The notes under the pieces were generated by a model, which saw only the letters and a program-made list of their open reading frames with translations, did not search any database and was not told where the DNA came from. A stretch of DNA of 64,000 bases from Caenorhabditis elegans. Lineage: Eukaryota; Nematoda; Chromadorea; Rhabditida; Rhabditidae. Below are positions 40,701 through 51,127 of this stretch, piece after piece (the first letter of the stretch is position 1; each line of letters starts with the position of its first letter). The stretch is taken from NCBI RefSeq assembly GCF_000002985.6, contig NC_003281.10, positions 9,362,001-9,426,000 on the forward strand. Reading direction: 5' to 3'. A program made the position numbers and the translations under genes.

Positions 40701-42359
40701 AAGAAAATGTTTTTAACAAGACTTTTCAAAAAAAATTTGAAATTCCTAATAATGGTAATGTGTGTTGTTGATGAAATTGCGAAATTGAAACAGTGATTGA
40801 ATAAAATGTGGGTTAATTTTTTTGTTTTGGAAAAGTCTTGATATTTTTTTGGTCCATTTTGAGTTTATTATAGCGTCCTTTTAGTTAGAAAGACTTCGAC
40901 TTTACAAGGATGAATATAAAAGCTTTGCACATTTTACTAGGAAAACGTAATTTCCCTTTTCGGATACACCCCCAGAAGCGGAAATCACGAATCTTATGGA
41001 TAAGTTCATGTCCATTAAGAGATCAAATACTGAATATTTAAAGTCAACAAACGGAAGTATTTATCTTTTAAAAGTTTCAGGAGCATCCACCCACGTCGAA
41101 ATGCTGTGTTCAACTATCTCTCACTTATAACAACACATCGACCAAGAAGCTGGCGCCGGCGACGAAAGTGGATCAACCATTGCAGAATATTATTTTCAAT
41201 GTATGGAAGACTGTTATTTTCTTGCCTGGCTCTCTTCAAAAAATTCAAATTTTCAGGTTATCGTCAGTCAAAGTCGTACTTCAGAATCATTTAGTGTTCT
41301 TCGATTTATCTATAGAATTAAAGAGTAAGTTCTTGTACTTTAAAGTGGAGCTGCGAGTGAATTTTGCTTCAAAATTACCAAAATAGCAGGGGGAAAAATC
41401 GAAAATGAATAATAATCCAACTTCTAAAGAGAATTTTCAATTTTTCCAAATTTCCACTTTTGAATTCGTTCCAAACTGAAAACGGAAAGACCAATCAGCG
41501 ATCTGCCCCGCCTACTTACACCGTCTGATTGGTTGAAGAATGGGCGGAGCGAATCGCTGATTGATATTGCAGTTCTCATTTTGTTCAGACAGAGAGAGCT
41601 TTCTCGATTTTCTTTTTGTTGCTTTGTGGTATTTCTGAATTTCAGATTATTTTGGATATTTTAACGCAAAATCACCATTCAATAAATTTACTTTTTCAAA
41701 GGACCTCCCATTTTTAATTAAATCAAATTTCAGAAACTTTGTGGTTGTTCCATCAGCTAATGAAAAGAACAAACAAATGGCAGATGAAGTAAACGCTGAA
41801 ACAAAGACTTCTGGGGGAAATCCAATTTGGAATCTGGTGCGTCTCGTTATGGATCGATTCAACTCGGGCGACTGGAATCCTGGAAACCGAGATGAACCTA
41901 TCATTTCGAGTGTTGCTCCGCCGACATACGTTAACCCTGGATCAGTAGCTGGACCGAGCTCGGTGGCCGCGCCCGGATCAGTTTCAATACAACAACCTGG
42001 ATCAGTTCTGCAACCAGGTTCAATGATGGGTCCTCAATCTGTAAATGCTCTTCAATATGGGATGCATCGGCAACCAATGGGTGGTCCACGTGAGTTGTTC
42101 CTCCAAGATCCATATTTCAGTACTTTAACTTCCAGAATCAATGCAAATGAATCCATCAAGCGTCGGACAACCTGGCAGTGTAGGAGGTCCTGGAAGCCAT
42201 CAACAGCACATGATGAATCCGGGAAGCGTCGGACCTGGAAGCGTTGGTGGACCAGGAAGTGTGAATCCTGGAAGTGTAGGATATCCACAATGGAATCCAC
42301 CATCAGTTGGCCAATCATATCATCATCCTCTCCACCATCAGCAATATCCACCTCAATAA
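31479..42359 (+). CDS. rgr-1: Mediator complex subunit 14 (RGR1)
   Basis: Exons with matching phases: 31732-31930, 31979-32247, 32299-33379, 33477-34077, 34525-34699, 34931-34948, 35860-36018, 36228-36781, 37075-37283, 37369-37650, 38117-38181, 38225-38335, 41081-41200, 41257-41324, 41734-42089 and 42136-42359. The exon at 31732 has no in-frame ATG. A tentative first exon, ATG at 31479 to 31538, would fit the phase but has a weak donor. Total is about 1500 residues. The conserved MED14 N terminus is clear ([19 protein letters not shown], then [20 protein letters not shown] and ALVKWIR), as in the scaffold subunit that joins Mediator head, middle and tail. The C terminus is low-complexity, with about ten PGSV repeats. 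Notable features are an 18-nt microexon, a 51-nt intron without stops, and a 2.7-kb intron holding an antisense peptide gene. Confidence 0.9.
36797..36922. repeat. Palindromic element in an rgr-1 intron
   Basis: The outer arms (TTCAGAGAATACGTATTGCG and its mirror CGTAATACACATTCTCAGAA) flank inner complementary TACAGTAATCC / AGTTACTGTA blocks. This is the widespread worm element built around CTACAGTAATNCTTTAAAG. It is non-coding. Confidence 0.75.
37690..37940. repeat. MITE-like inverted repeat in an rgr-1 intron
   Basis: It starts TACTGTATTTGGTCTCGAAGC and ends with the mirrored GCAACCAGGTACCGTA, with GTGCGCCTCTTAAGGGTACT and its complement inside. Same family as the elements at 24.64 and 53.66 kb. 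Confidence 0.75.
38719..39067 (-). CDS. Secreted neuropeptide-like precursor nested antisense in rgr-1
   Basis: Exon 1 is 39067-38984: MMSSRRIV followed by a strong signal peptide, cleaved after AYA. The start is supported by an acceptor (TTCCTTCAG) three bases upstream. The last exon is 38811-38719, reached through a consensus 41-nt intron (38852-38812). It encodes [12 protein letters not shown], then the dibasic site KR, then NQFYGLFK and the stop. The glycine before KR would amidate the first peptide. A middle exon around 38913-38853 encodes [18 protein letters not shown] in the frame that joins the last exon. Exon 1 (phase 0) and the middle exon (needs phase 2 at the AAAAAG acceptor) do not join without a one-base discrepancy, so this splice is unresolved. 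The gene is probably a real short neuropeptide or protein-hormone gene; I do not know its name. Confidence 0.65.
41490..41566. repeat. GC-rich imperfect palindrome in rgr-1 intron 15
   Basis: AATCAGCGAT / ATCGCTGATT and GCCCCGCC / GGGCGGAGC are arranged as mirrored arms, with CCAATCAG and CTGATTGG inside. The GC boxes and CCAAT motifs also resemble promoter elements, 170-240 bases before an rgr-1 exon. Confidence 0.5.
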
Positions 42360-42512
42360 TTGACACTGAAATTCTGTAAATTACACACAACACTCGGGTT
42401 ATTCTGACTCTTTTTTTTTACCGGAGATGAATATCGAATATCTCCATTTTCTTTCCTCGTATTACTTAAAGTTAACTTATTTTCTCATTTCATACTTTTT
42501 ATTTATTTTTGT

Positions 42513-42518
42513 AATAAA
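42513..42518 (+). terminator. rgr-1 polyadenylation signal
   Basis: AATAAA lies 154 bases after the rgr-1 stop and 85 bases before the stop of the convergent helicase gene, so the two 3' untranslated regions probably abut or overlap. Confidence 0.55.
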
Positions 42519-42602
42519 ACTCAGTTTAAATCAAAACATAACAAGAATAACAACTGGACAACAAAATCAACAGAAAAGCCGAAATAACAATAAATGAGCA
42601 AA

Positions 42603-44640
42603 TCATTTACTCATTTTCTTCTTTTTTCCACCTCGTCCACCACCACTGCCACCTCGACCTCCCATACTTTTGATTCCCATCTTAAATCTTCCACCACTCT
42701 CCTCAGTGTCTCCGAAATCATCATTTTGTCGTCGCTTCTTTCCAGATTTCTTCTTTTCGTCCATTTCTTTCATTTCAATTCTCGCGTTTTCTGTTGCTTC
42801 CTGTGTTCGTTCTACTAAAACCATAACCTCATTTTCGACGCATTTGTACTCATCCAGCTTTTTTCCTGTAAATAATTTAAATTGCAGGGCTTATTGCAAT
42901 TTTAGGGAAATTTTCGCTGATTTAACTTCGAGAATTATTGAATTATTTATTTAAAGTAGAGGCTGAGCGAAGTTTTAGAAGAAATTTTGCAAGCTTTCGG
43001 TGCGGCTTGATTTATGTCGATTTACGAAGAAATTGTACTACACACGGAGAAGTGTGAATTTATTGTTTGCATGATCTTATTGATTTTGACAATAATTCTT
43101 GTTTTTGGACTATTCTTTCTAATTCTTTTTGCATGTAACATTTACAAAAGGAAACAAATTCTCTATAATAAGTATAATTAAATTGGTCATTTTGGATGTT
43201 AACTGGAAAAATTTCGCAAAATTGTCCGAAAACAAGAAATCTAGCTAAAATATGTGAAATAATTCGAAAATAAAATGATGACTTCGTAGCGCGATTTTAA
43301 CAAGTCGGAAAATTCAAAATCTAACCTAAATTTGCTTCAATCTTCTGATAGGCTTCGACGTCATATTGTGTAACAACTGTAATTGCAATACCACTTCTTC
43401 CAGCACGAGCAGTTCTTCCAACACGATGAACGTAATCTTTCGATTGAGATGGCATATCATAATTGATGACCATGTCGACGTGTGGAATATCCAATCCACG
43501 AGCTGCCACATCGGTGCACACAAGGATCTCACGAGCTTTGCTTTTGAATTTGTTCAGTGATCCGAGACGTTTTTCCTGAACAATTTTTTGATGAAAAAAA
43601 TTATAAATTAATGTGCCACATTTGCTCAACACATACCTGACTCATTTGTCCATGAAGAGGGACAGCCTGCATTCCAAGTTGACGAAGCATCACAGCAATC
43701 TGCATGGTTGTAGCACATGTGGCACAGAAGACAATTGCACTATTTCCGGCATGTTCGTTTAGCAGATACACAAGATATGTTTCCTTGTACTTATTTGGGA
43801 CGAAGATGTAGTGTTGTTTCAGATTATCGACAGTTTTGTAGCGACTAGAAACAGAAACACGGGCCGGGTCTCGCAACGATGCTCGTTCCAACTTTGAAAC
43901 TTTCTTGGTCATTGTGGCTGAGAACAAGTAGGTTCGACGTTCACGAGGAATTACTTTAAGAATCTTATCCAGCTCCACCTCAAAATCCATATTGAGAATA
44001 CGATCGGCTTCATCCATAATTAAGAATTTCAATGCTTTCAAATTGAATCCTTTGGTATTCTCTAAATGATCAACCAGGCGTCCTGGAGTTGCAACGATAA
44101 TGTGAGGTCTTCTTGCAAGAGCCATCGCTTGTGCAGCCATATCCACACCACCGACGATAACCGCAGCAATTAATCCAATTCCTGAGCCCAGAGCTTCAAA
44201 TTGTTGGCCAATTTGGAATGCAAGTTCTCTTGTTGGAGTCAATACTAAACAGAAGAAAGCTTGAGGATGATCGAGAAGTGATTGTAAGACGGGAATTGCA
44301 AATGCGCCAGTCTTTCCTGATCCTGTTTCTGCGAGACCAATTACATCTTTTCCTTGTAGTGCGTGTGGAAGAGCAGCTTGTTGAATTTTTGACGGTTTCA
44401 TCCATCCGAGTCGCTGACAAGCATCACATAGCGGCTGGGAGACACCAAGTTCGGCAAATGATTTCTCTTTCACATCTTCTTCATCGTCCTTTTCAATTTC
44501 TTCCGTAACTACTTTCTCTGAAGACAATTAACCAGTTATTTCAGTTAAAATTGAGAATACTTACTTTTAGTTAGGTTTTTCTTTCGGTTCCCGAGAAACT
44601 TTTGATTATCTTCTCCGTCAGAAGATGAAGAGTCTGACAT
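42603..44640 (-). CDS. T26G10.1: DEAD-box RNA helicase, DDX47/Rrp3 type
   Basis: Four exons on the minus strand: 44640-44565, 44517-43637, 43575-43326 and 42865-42603, giving 489 residues. Motifs in order: Q motif F46...Q71, Walker A AETGSGKT (88-95), PTRELA (119-125), TPGR (169-172), DEAD (194-197), SAT (225-227), ARGLD, and [11 protein letters not shown] near residue 375. The Ser/Asp-rich N terminus and Lys/Gly/Arg-rich tail ending KKKKMSK suit a nucleolar protein. Yeast Rrp3 and human DDX47 unwind RNA during early 18S rRNA processing in the small-subunit processome. An acceptor (TTTCAG) one base before the ATG indicates trans-splicing. The last intron (460 bp) holds a small membrane-protein ORF on the other strand. 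Confidence 0.96.
43014..43181 (+). CDS. Putative 55-residue single-pass membrane microprotein
   Basis: This ATG-to-TAA frame lies within the last intron of the helicase gene on the opposite strand. Residues 1-15 are polar ([15 protein letters not shown]). Residues 16-42 are an uninterrupted hydrophobic helix ([20 protein letters not shown] and on to NIY). Residues 45-55 are basic ([11 protein letters not shown]), giving the positive-inside pattern of an N-out membrane protein. A possible acceptor (GTTTTAG) lies about 40 bases upstream. There is no known homologue that I can recall. AT-rich DNA can give hydrophobic frames by chance, and a rearranged copy of the start region at about 52.2 kb does not keep the frame, so it is a candidate only. 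Confidence 0.4.
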   Translation: MSIYEEIVLHTEKCEFIVCMILLILTIILVFGLFFLILFACNIYKRKQILYNKYN

Positions 44641-46376
44641 TCTGAAATAAAAAAAAATTATCAATATGTGCAAAAAGAATTAACGGAAGCAAAGAAAAAA
44701 CGTTTAAAAAAATAGAATTAAAATATAAGAGTAAAAATTCGAACTCTGCATTATGTCGTAGTTTCTGATGTTTGTGCAAACACTTCGTGTAGATTTACGA
44801 GATGCACGCAATCTGACGACACTTTCACTTCAGGCTGAAAAACAACCACCGCACAGCGCCTCAAATCGGGAGAGTTGTGAAAATCGAGAATTGGAAAGTC
44901 CAACGGAGCGCGCTTGCACACTTTTACGGTATTAAATAAATTTCAGACGAAATTTCGCGATTATTCGAGTTTTCAAGATGAAATTTGGAAAAAATAGTTA
45001 AATATTGGAATTATTATTGCTTTAAAACAGTTTTTAAAAACATTTTATTGAACAAATTCAAGATTTGGTTGATTTATCATTGATTTTCGAACCGATTAGA
45101 ACAAGTTAACTCTATGACAAAATTTCTACGCGAAACAAATTTTTTCAAGCATTAATATGTTTGATTCCAATTTTTAAACGTCAGCTTGATAGAAATAACA
45201 CGGTTTCAAGTCTTGAAATTGCTCAAAAATGCCCAAATCAACGGAAACTGTTTAGTTTGCAGTTGATCTTCACTAAACCAACACTAAATGTTCAGATCAA
45301 ATCAAAACTTGTTTTATCATTTGAAAAAACATTTTTGAATCATTGTTTCCCACAAAAAGCAGATGATAAGTAGTATAGCATGATGAGAATCCATATGGTT
45401 CTTCATATGCGCATAGCTATAGATACTGTAACTTCGACAACTCCTATCTCCTCAGAGAGGCAAGATATCAAAAAGTGATTAACTAAGAAATTGTAGAACA
45501 TATCAAAAACTATAATAATTAATTAAAATCATGTGTTTATCTTTTAAGATGAGGGAGTTAGAGCAGCCAGTAGAATAACAAAAAGTATGCAATACAAATG
45601 TAAGTCTAACTCCCCCATCTTGAAAGATAAAAACGTAGGTTAAATTGAATATCATAGTTTTTGATGTGCTCTACAAGTTTTTAGTTGATCACTTTTTGAT
45701 ATCTCGTCTCTCCGAGTAGATAGGAGTTGTCGAAGTTGAGGTATCTAGAGTCGTAGAGGGTAGGAAGAACCTGATGGTTCCTTATTAAGGAAATGAAAAT
45801 ACAACACGAAACTTGTAAAAAATGTTAATTTGATCATTTATGTAAGTATTTGAGCCATTTTTTTAAGGAAAATTGGAGAGCAACACTTACATAAGAAATT
45901 TGGCGTGTCATAGATCACTTGGTAGATTGGAACATTGAAATTTGATCAGAACTATTCGTATTTTTAGTGATTTTGATTGATTTGTAACTTTATTCTATTG
46001 AAATGTTTGATTTCATAAAAGTTTTTTAATCAATTTTGCAAGATTTTTCTTGATAAATGTTGCTTTACTTTTTTATCGATTTTGTTGTAAAGAAAAATCA
46101 TTTTTCTGTGTTATCAGTCAAATTAATGACTAAAACTCTTTAAAAAGATTCAAACTATTCATAAAACATCTAAAGGCAAATATTTATGCAATAAATTGCT
46201 CTAAAATCAATTTTTATTTGCAAAATTCTGTTTTTCGTCAAAAAAAATTTTCAGATTCGTCGAAATTCAGAGCTCATTTCGAGCTTATTTGGAGAAAAAT
46301 TTATGTTAAAATGAAGTAAATCGCATCGCAAACAGTCTCTGGGCCGGCCCGCTTGTTGAAAATTGCTTTAAAGTCC
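44641..46376. other. Intergenic region upstream of the helicase gene
   Basis: The first 300 bases should be the helicase promoter; a GC-richer stretch lies at 44840-44930. The rest is AT-rich and contains the inverted repeat at 45.4-45.8 kb. No gene is supported. Confidence 0.5.
45390..45785. repeat. Inverted repeat with ~170-bp arms
   Basis: The left arm contains ACTTCGACAACTCCTATCT, GATATCAAAAAGTGAT and ATCTTTTAAGATG. The right arm (45600-45785) contains the complements in reverse order. The spacer is about 40 bp. The GATATCAAAAAGTGATCAACT block recurs through the 48-51 kb repeat field, so the element belongs to that family. Confidence 0.8.
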
Positions 46377-46539
46377 CTAAAATGCAGAGAAAACGCGATA
46401 TTTTACTGTTTTGCTATACATTAATTCCAATTCGTGCGACGTCTGCAGCAAACGCGCTCCCGCGCCAAAACCACTTTTTTCGTTGTTCTCTCCCGATTTG
46501 AGGCGCTGTGAGTGGCGAAACTCGGAAATTGTCGGCCGC

Positions 46540-46705
46540 ATTGGCGGCCTGAATAAAGAAGACGCGCTCGAAGAGCCGAATAAAGAAGGCGCGCTCGAAG
46601 AGCCGAGAAGAGAGATCAGCAACAACAACAGCTGCTGATGTTTTTGCTGATCTCTCTTCTCGGCTCTTCGAGCGCGTCTTCTTGCATTGGCGGCCTGAAT
46701 AAATG
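46540..46705. repeat. GC-rich tandem and hairpin repeat
   Basis: GCATTGGCGGCCTGAATAAA occurs at both ends. Between them GAAGRCGCGCTCGAAGAGCC appears twice in direct order. The second copy then forms a 40-bp stem (46583-46622 with 46644-46683, one mismatch) around a 21-base loop. Overlapping minus-strand frames of 120 and 161 codons run through it; their Arg/Ser-rich composition reflects the repeat, so I do not call them genes. Confidence 0.75.
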
Positions 46706-46740
46706 ACACATTTAGTTTTTGAACACAAATCGAATGCATT

Positions 46741-46890
46741 CACAGGTGATTCGCGAGTACGAGTTTTATGCTTCATCCGAAGTTCGCGCGTGCTTCGAAT
46801 GGGTACTTGAAAACATGAGCAAAAATGGAGAACAATGCTCGTCTTTGCGAACGAACGCGAGCATAAAGGAAAACAATTTATGCTTCCTTT
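46741..46890. repeat. Left member of an inverted repeat pair
   Basis: It begins CACAGGTGATTCGC and shares ordered blocks (GCTTCGA, ACAATGCTCGT, TTTGCGAA, GAGCATAAAGG) with the reverse complement of 50985-51127. It may mark an end of a mobile or rearranged segment about 4.4 kb long. Confidence 0.55.
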
Positions 46891-47056
46891 TTTTTTCAAC
46901 CCCGCATTCCGGCATCCGCGCTTCCGCTCTTCATACTTTTCTCAATTAAAACTAAAAGACTGCTTAACAAATAATATTTATGACACAACAAGACATCAAA
47001 CTAGTTCAAAAATCAAAAAAAAAAATGGGAGAACAACAAAAAGCTAGCTACAATGT

Positions 47057-47070
47057 GGGGGGGGGGGGGG
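47057..47070 (+). repeat. G14 homopolymer run
   Basis: Fourteen consecutive G followed by AGGGAG. Such tracts can form G-quadruplexes and in C. elegans are deletion hotspots when the DOG-1/FANCJ helicase is missing. Confidence 0.9.
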
Positions 47071-47102
47071 AGGGAGAAAATTGGGAATAAAATAAAAAAT
47101 AA

Positions 47103-47751
47103 TTAAGCTCCAGTGTGATGATTATGATGAATTAGAGACGATTTCGGTGCAACTTTCGCGGCTACTTGACGAAGACGATTACGGCGAGCTGATTTTGGAG
47201 TTTCTCTGAAAAATAGTAGTTGGAACTATTCGAATATTTTTTAAACCAACCGGCTTCCACGTTTATCAATGACATCGTCCATTCTCGGCGGCTCTCCGAT
47301 TCATCCAATTGGGGCTCCATAGCTGAAGAGTTTGAAGATGAGCAAGTCGCCTGCTCCTCATCGTCATCTCTGGAGTTTGGATGGGAGTGTCCTGTTGATT
47401 CTGAAAAATTCGATGTTAAAATTATGGGTTAAAAAACTGATTACGTGGACAAATTGAGCACCAATTTCCGATTGTCGGTCTTCAATTGCAGCATGGAAGC
47501 GAGCAGTCGGATGGCCACCGCTACCGCCGGTACTTCCGGTTCCCAAGCCAATTCCATGTCCTCCAATCCTTTGTATTCACCTGCAAAATATACATAATTC
47601 TTGCTGTTATGTTGAAATTGTTAATACCGTCTTGTCCTTTGTCGTCTGATGGTGCTTTGCAGCCACTGGTAAAAGCTCCCCGCGGTGGAGACAATACAGT
47701 GTGGGAACAGGATTACAGGTCGGACGAATCGACGCATCAACGTCGGAAATG
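47103..47751 (-). pseudogene. Spliced gene remnant, unidentified
   Basis: Four exon-like blocks (47751-47628, 47580-47445, 47400-47251 and 47205-47103) are separated by three 44-50 base introns with good GT and TTTTCAG/TTTGCAG sites. The base composition of the blocks is clearly coding-like. However, the open frames do not connect. Exon 2 is open in one frame only (KGLEDMELAWEPEVP), which enters in a phase exon 1 cannot supply and then stops early in exon 3. The longest frames of exons 3 and 4 (SREWTMSLINVEA; RETPKSARRNRLRQVAAK) also disagree. LEDMELAWE resembles the LELAWE segment of the histone chaperone NASP, but that is weak. I read it as a decayed gene; a live gene with other splice sites is possible. 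Confidence 0.5.
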
Positions 47752-47894
47752 CTGAAACACGAGTATATTTACGGAAAATAATTATTTTTGCCAAAAAAAT
47801 CAAAGAATTGCTGAAGAAAAATATGAAAAATCGAAGAAAAAGAAAAAGAAATTGTGAAAAAATAATTTCGAAAATGAGGAGGATTTACGGTTAA

Positions 47895-50880
47895 GAGGGC
47901 GCGCAACCGTTATTTCGGAGTGTCGTTGCCTTCTGCGTTTGGAGCTTCTTTTGAAATGCTTTCTCGCTCTTATATTTAAAGTCGTAGAAAAGAAAAAAAA
48001 TCACTTTGAGTCGTAAATGTGATTTGTGATTGAAACCAACAAATAATTGAAAAAAAATTGAGTTCAATTAAAATTTAATTAAAAATATTTTCCACTAATT
48101 TTAAAATTTTGATAAGGGTTCCCCCTTATGAAAAATTATGGAAAAAAATTTGTATTCCAAAAAATTTCAATACTGCTGGATTCTGTAGAAAATGTAAATT
48201 TTAGTATTTTCCACAGTTTTCATGGCTCAATCATACTCCTGGGCAAAAAAATTCAACAGTCAATTTGGCTTGTTTATTGAAAGTCAGTACTTCCAAAATG
48301 TTCTAGCTCCTCAGGCAGCTGAAATATGAAAAAATGTCAACTAGAAAGTTGTTAGGAATGAAGTGATTGACAAATGACTTATTGTAACTTTTTGTTATCT
48401 CCGATGGTTGAGCAGATAGGAGCACCTAATTATGAGTAAAATATCACTAATTTTGCCTGATGATATCTCCGTACTCTGCACACAAAGCGAGAAACTGTTA
48501 AACATGAAACATGTTCCATAACAACCTGAACAAGTGTGTAGTTAATAATTTTTTGATGTCTTGCTTGCCCGATGTGAGACATGACTTCGAAAAACTGGCA
48601 TAGTAGGTAGATCAGTTAGAGGGATAGAGGTTTTTACAGTTTCTTAGTTTTTGAAAGCACCACATTCAGCAAGAAAGTACATATATACAATTAGGGAAAC
48701 ATATTTTTACAATATCTGATAAATATTTGACAACTTTTGAAAAAAAATTTTTTGGATTTTCTTGAAAAAAAAATCCAAAGGGTCCCCCCTTATGAAAATT
48801 TACAAAAATTTTTTCGAAATTTTTTTTTTGAAAACTTCTCAAATTTTTATTAGATGTTTTAGAAAATTGCAATGTTTGTTGTTTTTTTGAGTTTGGATGT
48901 TCAGCACACAAGCTTAGACAAAAACCGGAGGTATAGTAGAACCTCCCTCTTATGTTCAAAAATCGCATTCACTTTGGATGCTTATATCTTCGTGGAAAAA
49001 ATTTTTATGGCAAAGTGATCAACTACAAAGTTGTTTATTTTAATTAAAAATACAACTTTGTAGTTGATCATTTTTTATCAAAAAAATTGGTGGTTGAGAT
49101 AAAGTTGTGAGAAGTGCCGCAACTTCATTCTTGTATTTTCTTTCCATTTCTCTCTGTATATCTCAACCACCGAATTTTTTGATAAAAAACAATTAAATAC
49201 AAAGTTGTACTTTAACTCAAGATAAACAACTTTGTAGTTAATCACTTTGTCATAATAATTTTTTCCACGGAGATATAAGCATTCGAAGTGATTGCCTTTT
49301 TTGAACTTAGAGGTTCTACTAAGCCTCAGGTGTTCGTCTGAAATCGTGTTCTGAACGTTCAAACTGAAAAAAAACAACCGACATCGCATTTTTCTAAAAG
49401 ATCTGATCGTATTTTGAAAAGTTTTCAAAAAAAAATTTCGTAAAAATTTTTGAAAATTTTCATAAGGGGGGACCTTTGGATTTTTTTTCAATTTTTGCAA
49501 AAAAAAATTCAAAATTCTCGGAAAATTTTTTTTTTGAAAAAGTTGTAACAACTTTGAAATATTGAGAAAAGTACAAAAGTGATTATTTATGTAAATTTCA
49601 ACGTCAAACTAGGCGTTTCCAACGAGAAAAACCTCCATTTCTTGAACTCTTCAACCACATACATAATTTCGTCTGAGATGTACATCTTTTCAGGATAGAA
49701 AGATATTAAAAAGCGATCAATTACCTAATTATTAAGCTTGAAATGATCTATTACAATTATAAAACATAAACGTTTTATCTTTGTTCATTATTTAGATATG
49801 ATCACTGAAAATCAGTAATATTGGGCTCAAAACGAGAGGACTATAACTTTGAAGCAATGCGAGATAGGAAAAAAATGTCAATTAAAAATTTGTTATTCAT
49901 TTCATTGTAAACAACTTTCAAGTTGACGACTTTTTTGTATTCCTGCTGCCAACGGAGAAAAACTGTGTTACAAGTAAGGTGTTCATTTGAAAAATCCAGG
50001 AAGATTTCGATATTTTTTGCTACAAGAACGTTATTGAGCGGTTAAAACTGTGAAACATGCTGAAATAATGTTTTTGCACAAAATTAAACACAATCAAAAT
50101 TTTTTTGAAAAAAAAAGTTTCCACGAAAAAAAAATTTCATAAAGGGAGACCCTTATGATTTTCAAAGCGGATCATAAGGGGGGACCCTTTTGAATTTCAA
50201 AAATCCAAAAAAAAATTTTTTTTTTGAAAACTTGCTTTTAAATCATCAGATACAGTAGTAAATGATATTTACTCTATTTGTGTCAATTTAAACGTTAGAT
50301 AAAACGTTTTTAGCTGAGAAAATGACTATTTATTGTAGGGTTCAAAAAATAGTATAGGTTTTTGAAGCTGTGAGCATCCTTGGGCATACAAGATATCAAA
50401 AAACGATCAACTACAAATTTGTTTAGCTAGTTATGGAAAATGTTTTAAAAATAAAAAATGTTTCCTATATGTTTAATGTGCCAAAATAGGGCTTGTCGAA
50501 GTCAGTGCTGTTTTGCTCTAATTCAACTGTGCCCATCTTCTCGAACATGCAAGATAGAAAAATATGGTCAACTAATAACTTGTTGTTCAGTTCATTTCTG
50601 ACAACTTATCAGTTGAAAAAAGTTGTGTATTTTAAGTCTCAAGGAAGTTAGGAGCTCTCAAACATACGATGTTTCAATGACCCAACTCTAGACTTTTCAT
50701 GATTTCTTGGCTGAACATTCATTGTGAACTCTCACACTTGTGAAAAATATCAAACTGATCATTTTCTACACGTTCAACATGTTTTCGAAAAAATTTTCAA
50801 AACAAAAAAATTTCATCAAAAATTTTATATCATAAGGGGGACCCTTATGATTTTCAAAATCTGACAAGTTCCTTCTAAAT
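47895..50880. repeat. Field of related satellite-like repeats
   Basis: The core CATAAGGGGGGACCCTT, in either orientation, recurs near 48117, 48776, 49463, 50143, 50180 and 50831, each next to A/T runs. Blocks of the type AGATATCAAAAARCGATCAACTAC recur near 48340, 48550, 49700, 50390 and 50560. Spacing is irregular (roughly 300-700 bp). No gene is present; long frames here (100-157 codons) are read-through of repeats. Confidence 0.7.
48690..49556. repeat. 870-bp inverted repeat (long hairpin)
   Basis: The left arm, about 48720-49105, and the right arm, about 49125-49556, are complementary over most of their length. Examples are CCAAAGGGTCCCCCCTTATG against CATAAGGGGGGACCTTTGG, and CTTATATCTTCGTGGAAAAA against TTTTTTCCACGGAGATATAAG. 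Shorter nested palindromes (CAACTACAAAGTTG) occur within each arm. The centre is at about 49110-49125. Confidence 0.8.
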
Positions 50881-50984
50881 CAAAAGTTTTGTTTTTCAAA
50901 AACGTTAGTATCAGCAAAAAAACAGTCAATAAACAGAGAACTCAAACAAAAATAGCTTTAAACTAACCGAAATGAGCACTTTAA

Positions 50985-51127
50985 TGATGGGAATAACGGC
51001 CAAACAAAATGCGCACATTGCGAGCGTTCGCATTGTGCCCTTTATGCTTGCCACTGTGGCGCACATTTTCGCAAACACGAGCATTGTGTGCGTCGAAGCA
51101 TTTTGCTTACACTGCGAATCACCTGTG
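50985..51127. repeat. Right member of the inverted repeat pair
   Basis: The reverse complement begins CACAGGTGATTCGC and matches 46741-46890 in ordered blocks. It abuts and supplies the stop codon of the chimeric minus-strand fragment that follows. Confidence 0.55.

Noticed and set aside
46414..46899. 161- and 120-codon minus-strand frames
   Set aside because: They read through tandem and inverted repeats; repeated RLFERVFF and SLFGSSSA motifs come from the DNA repeat.
49078..49551. 157-codon minus-strand frame and a similar 100-codon one at 48666-48968
   Set aside because: They lie in opposite arms of one foldback repeat and mirror each other's sequence.
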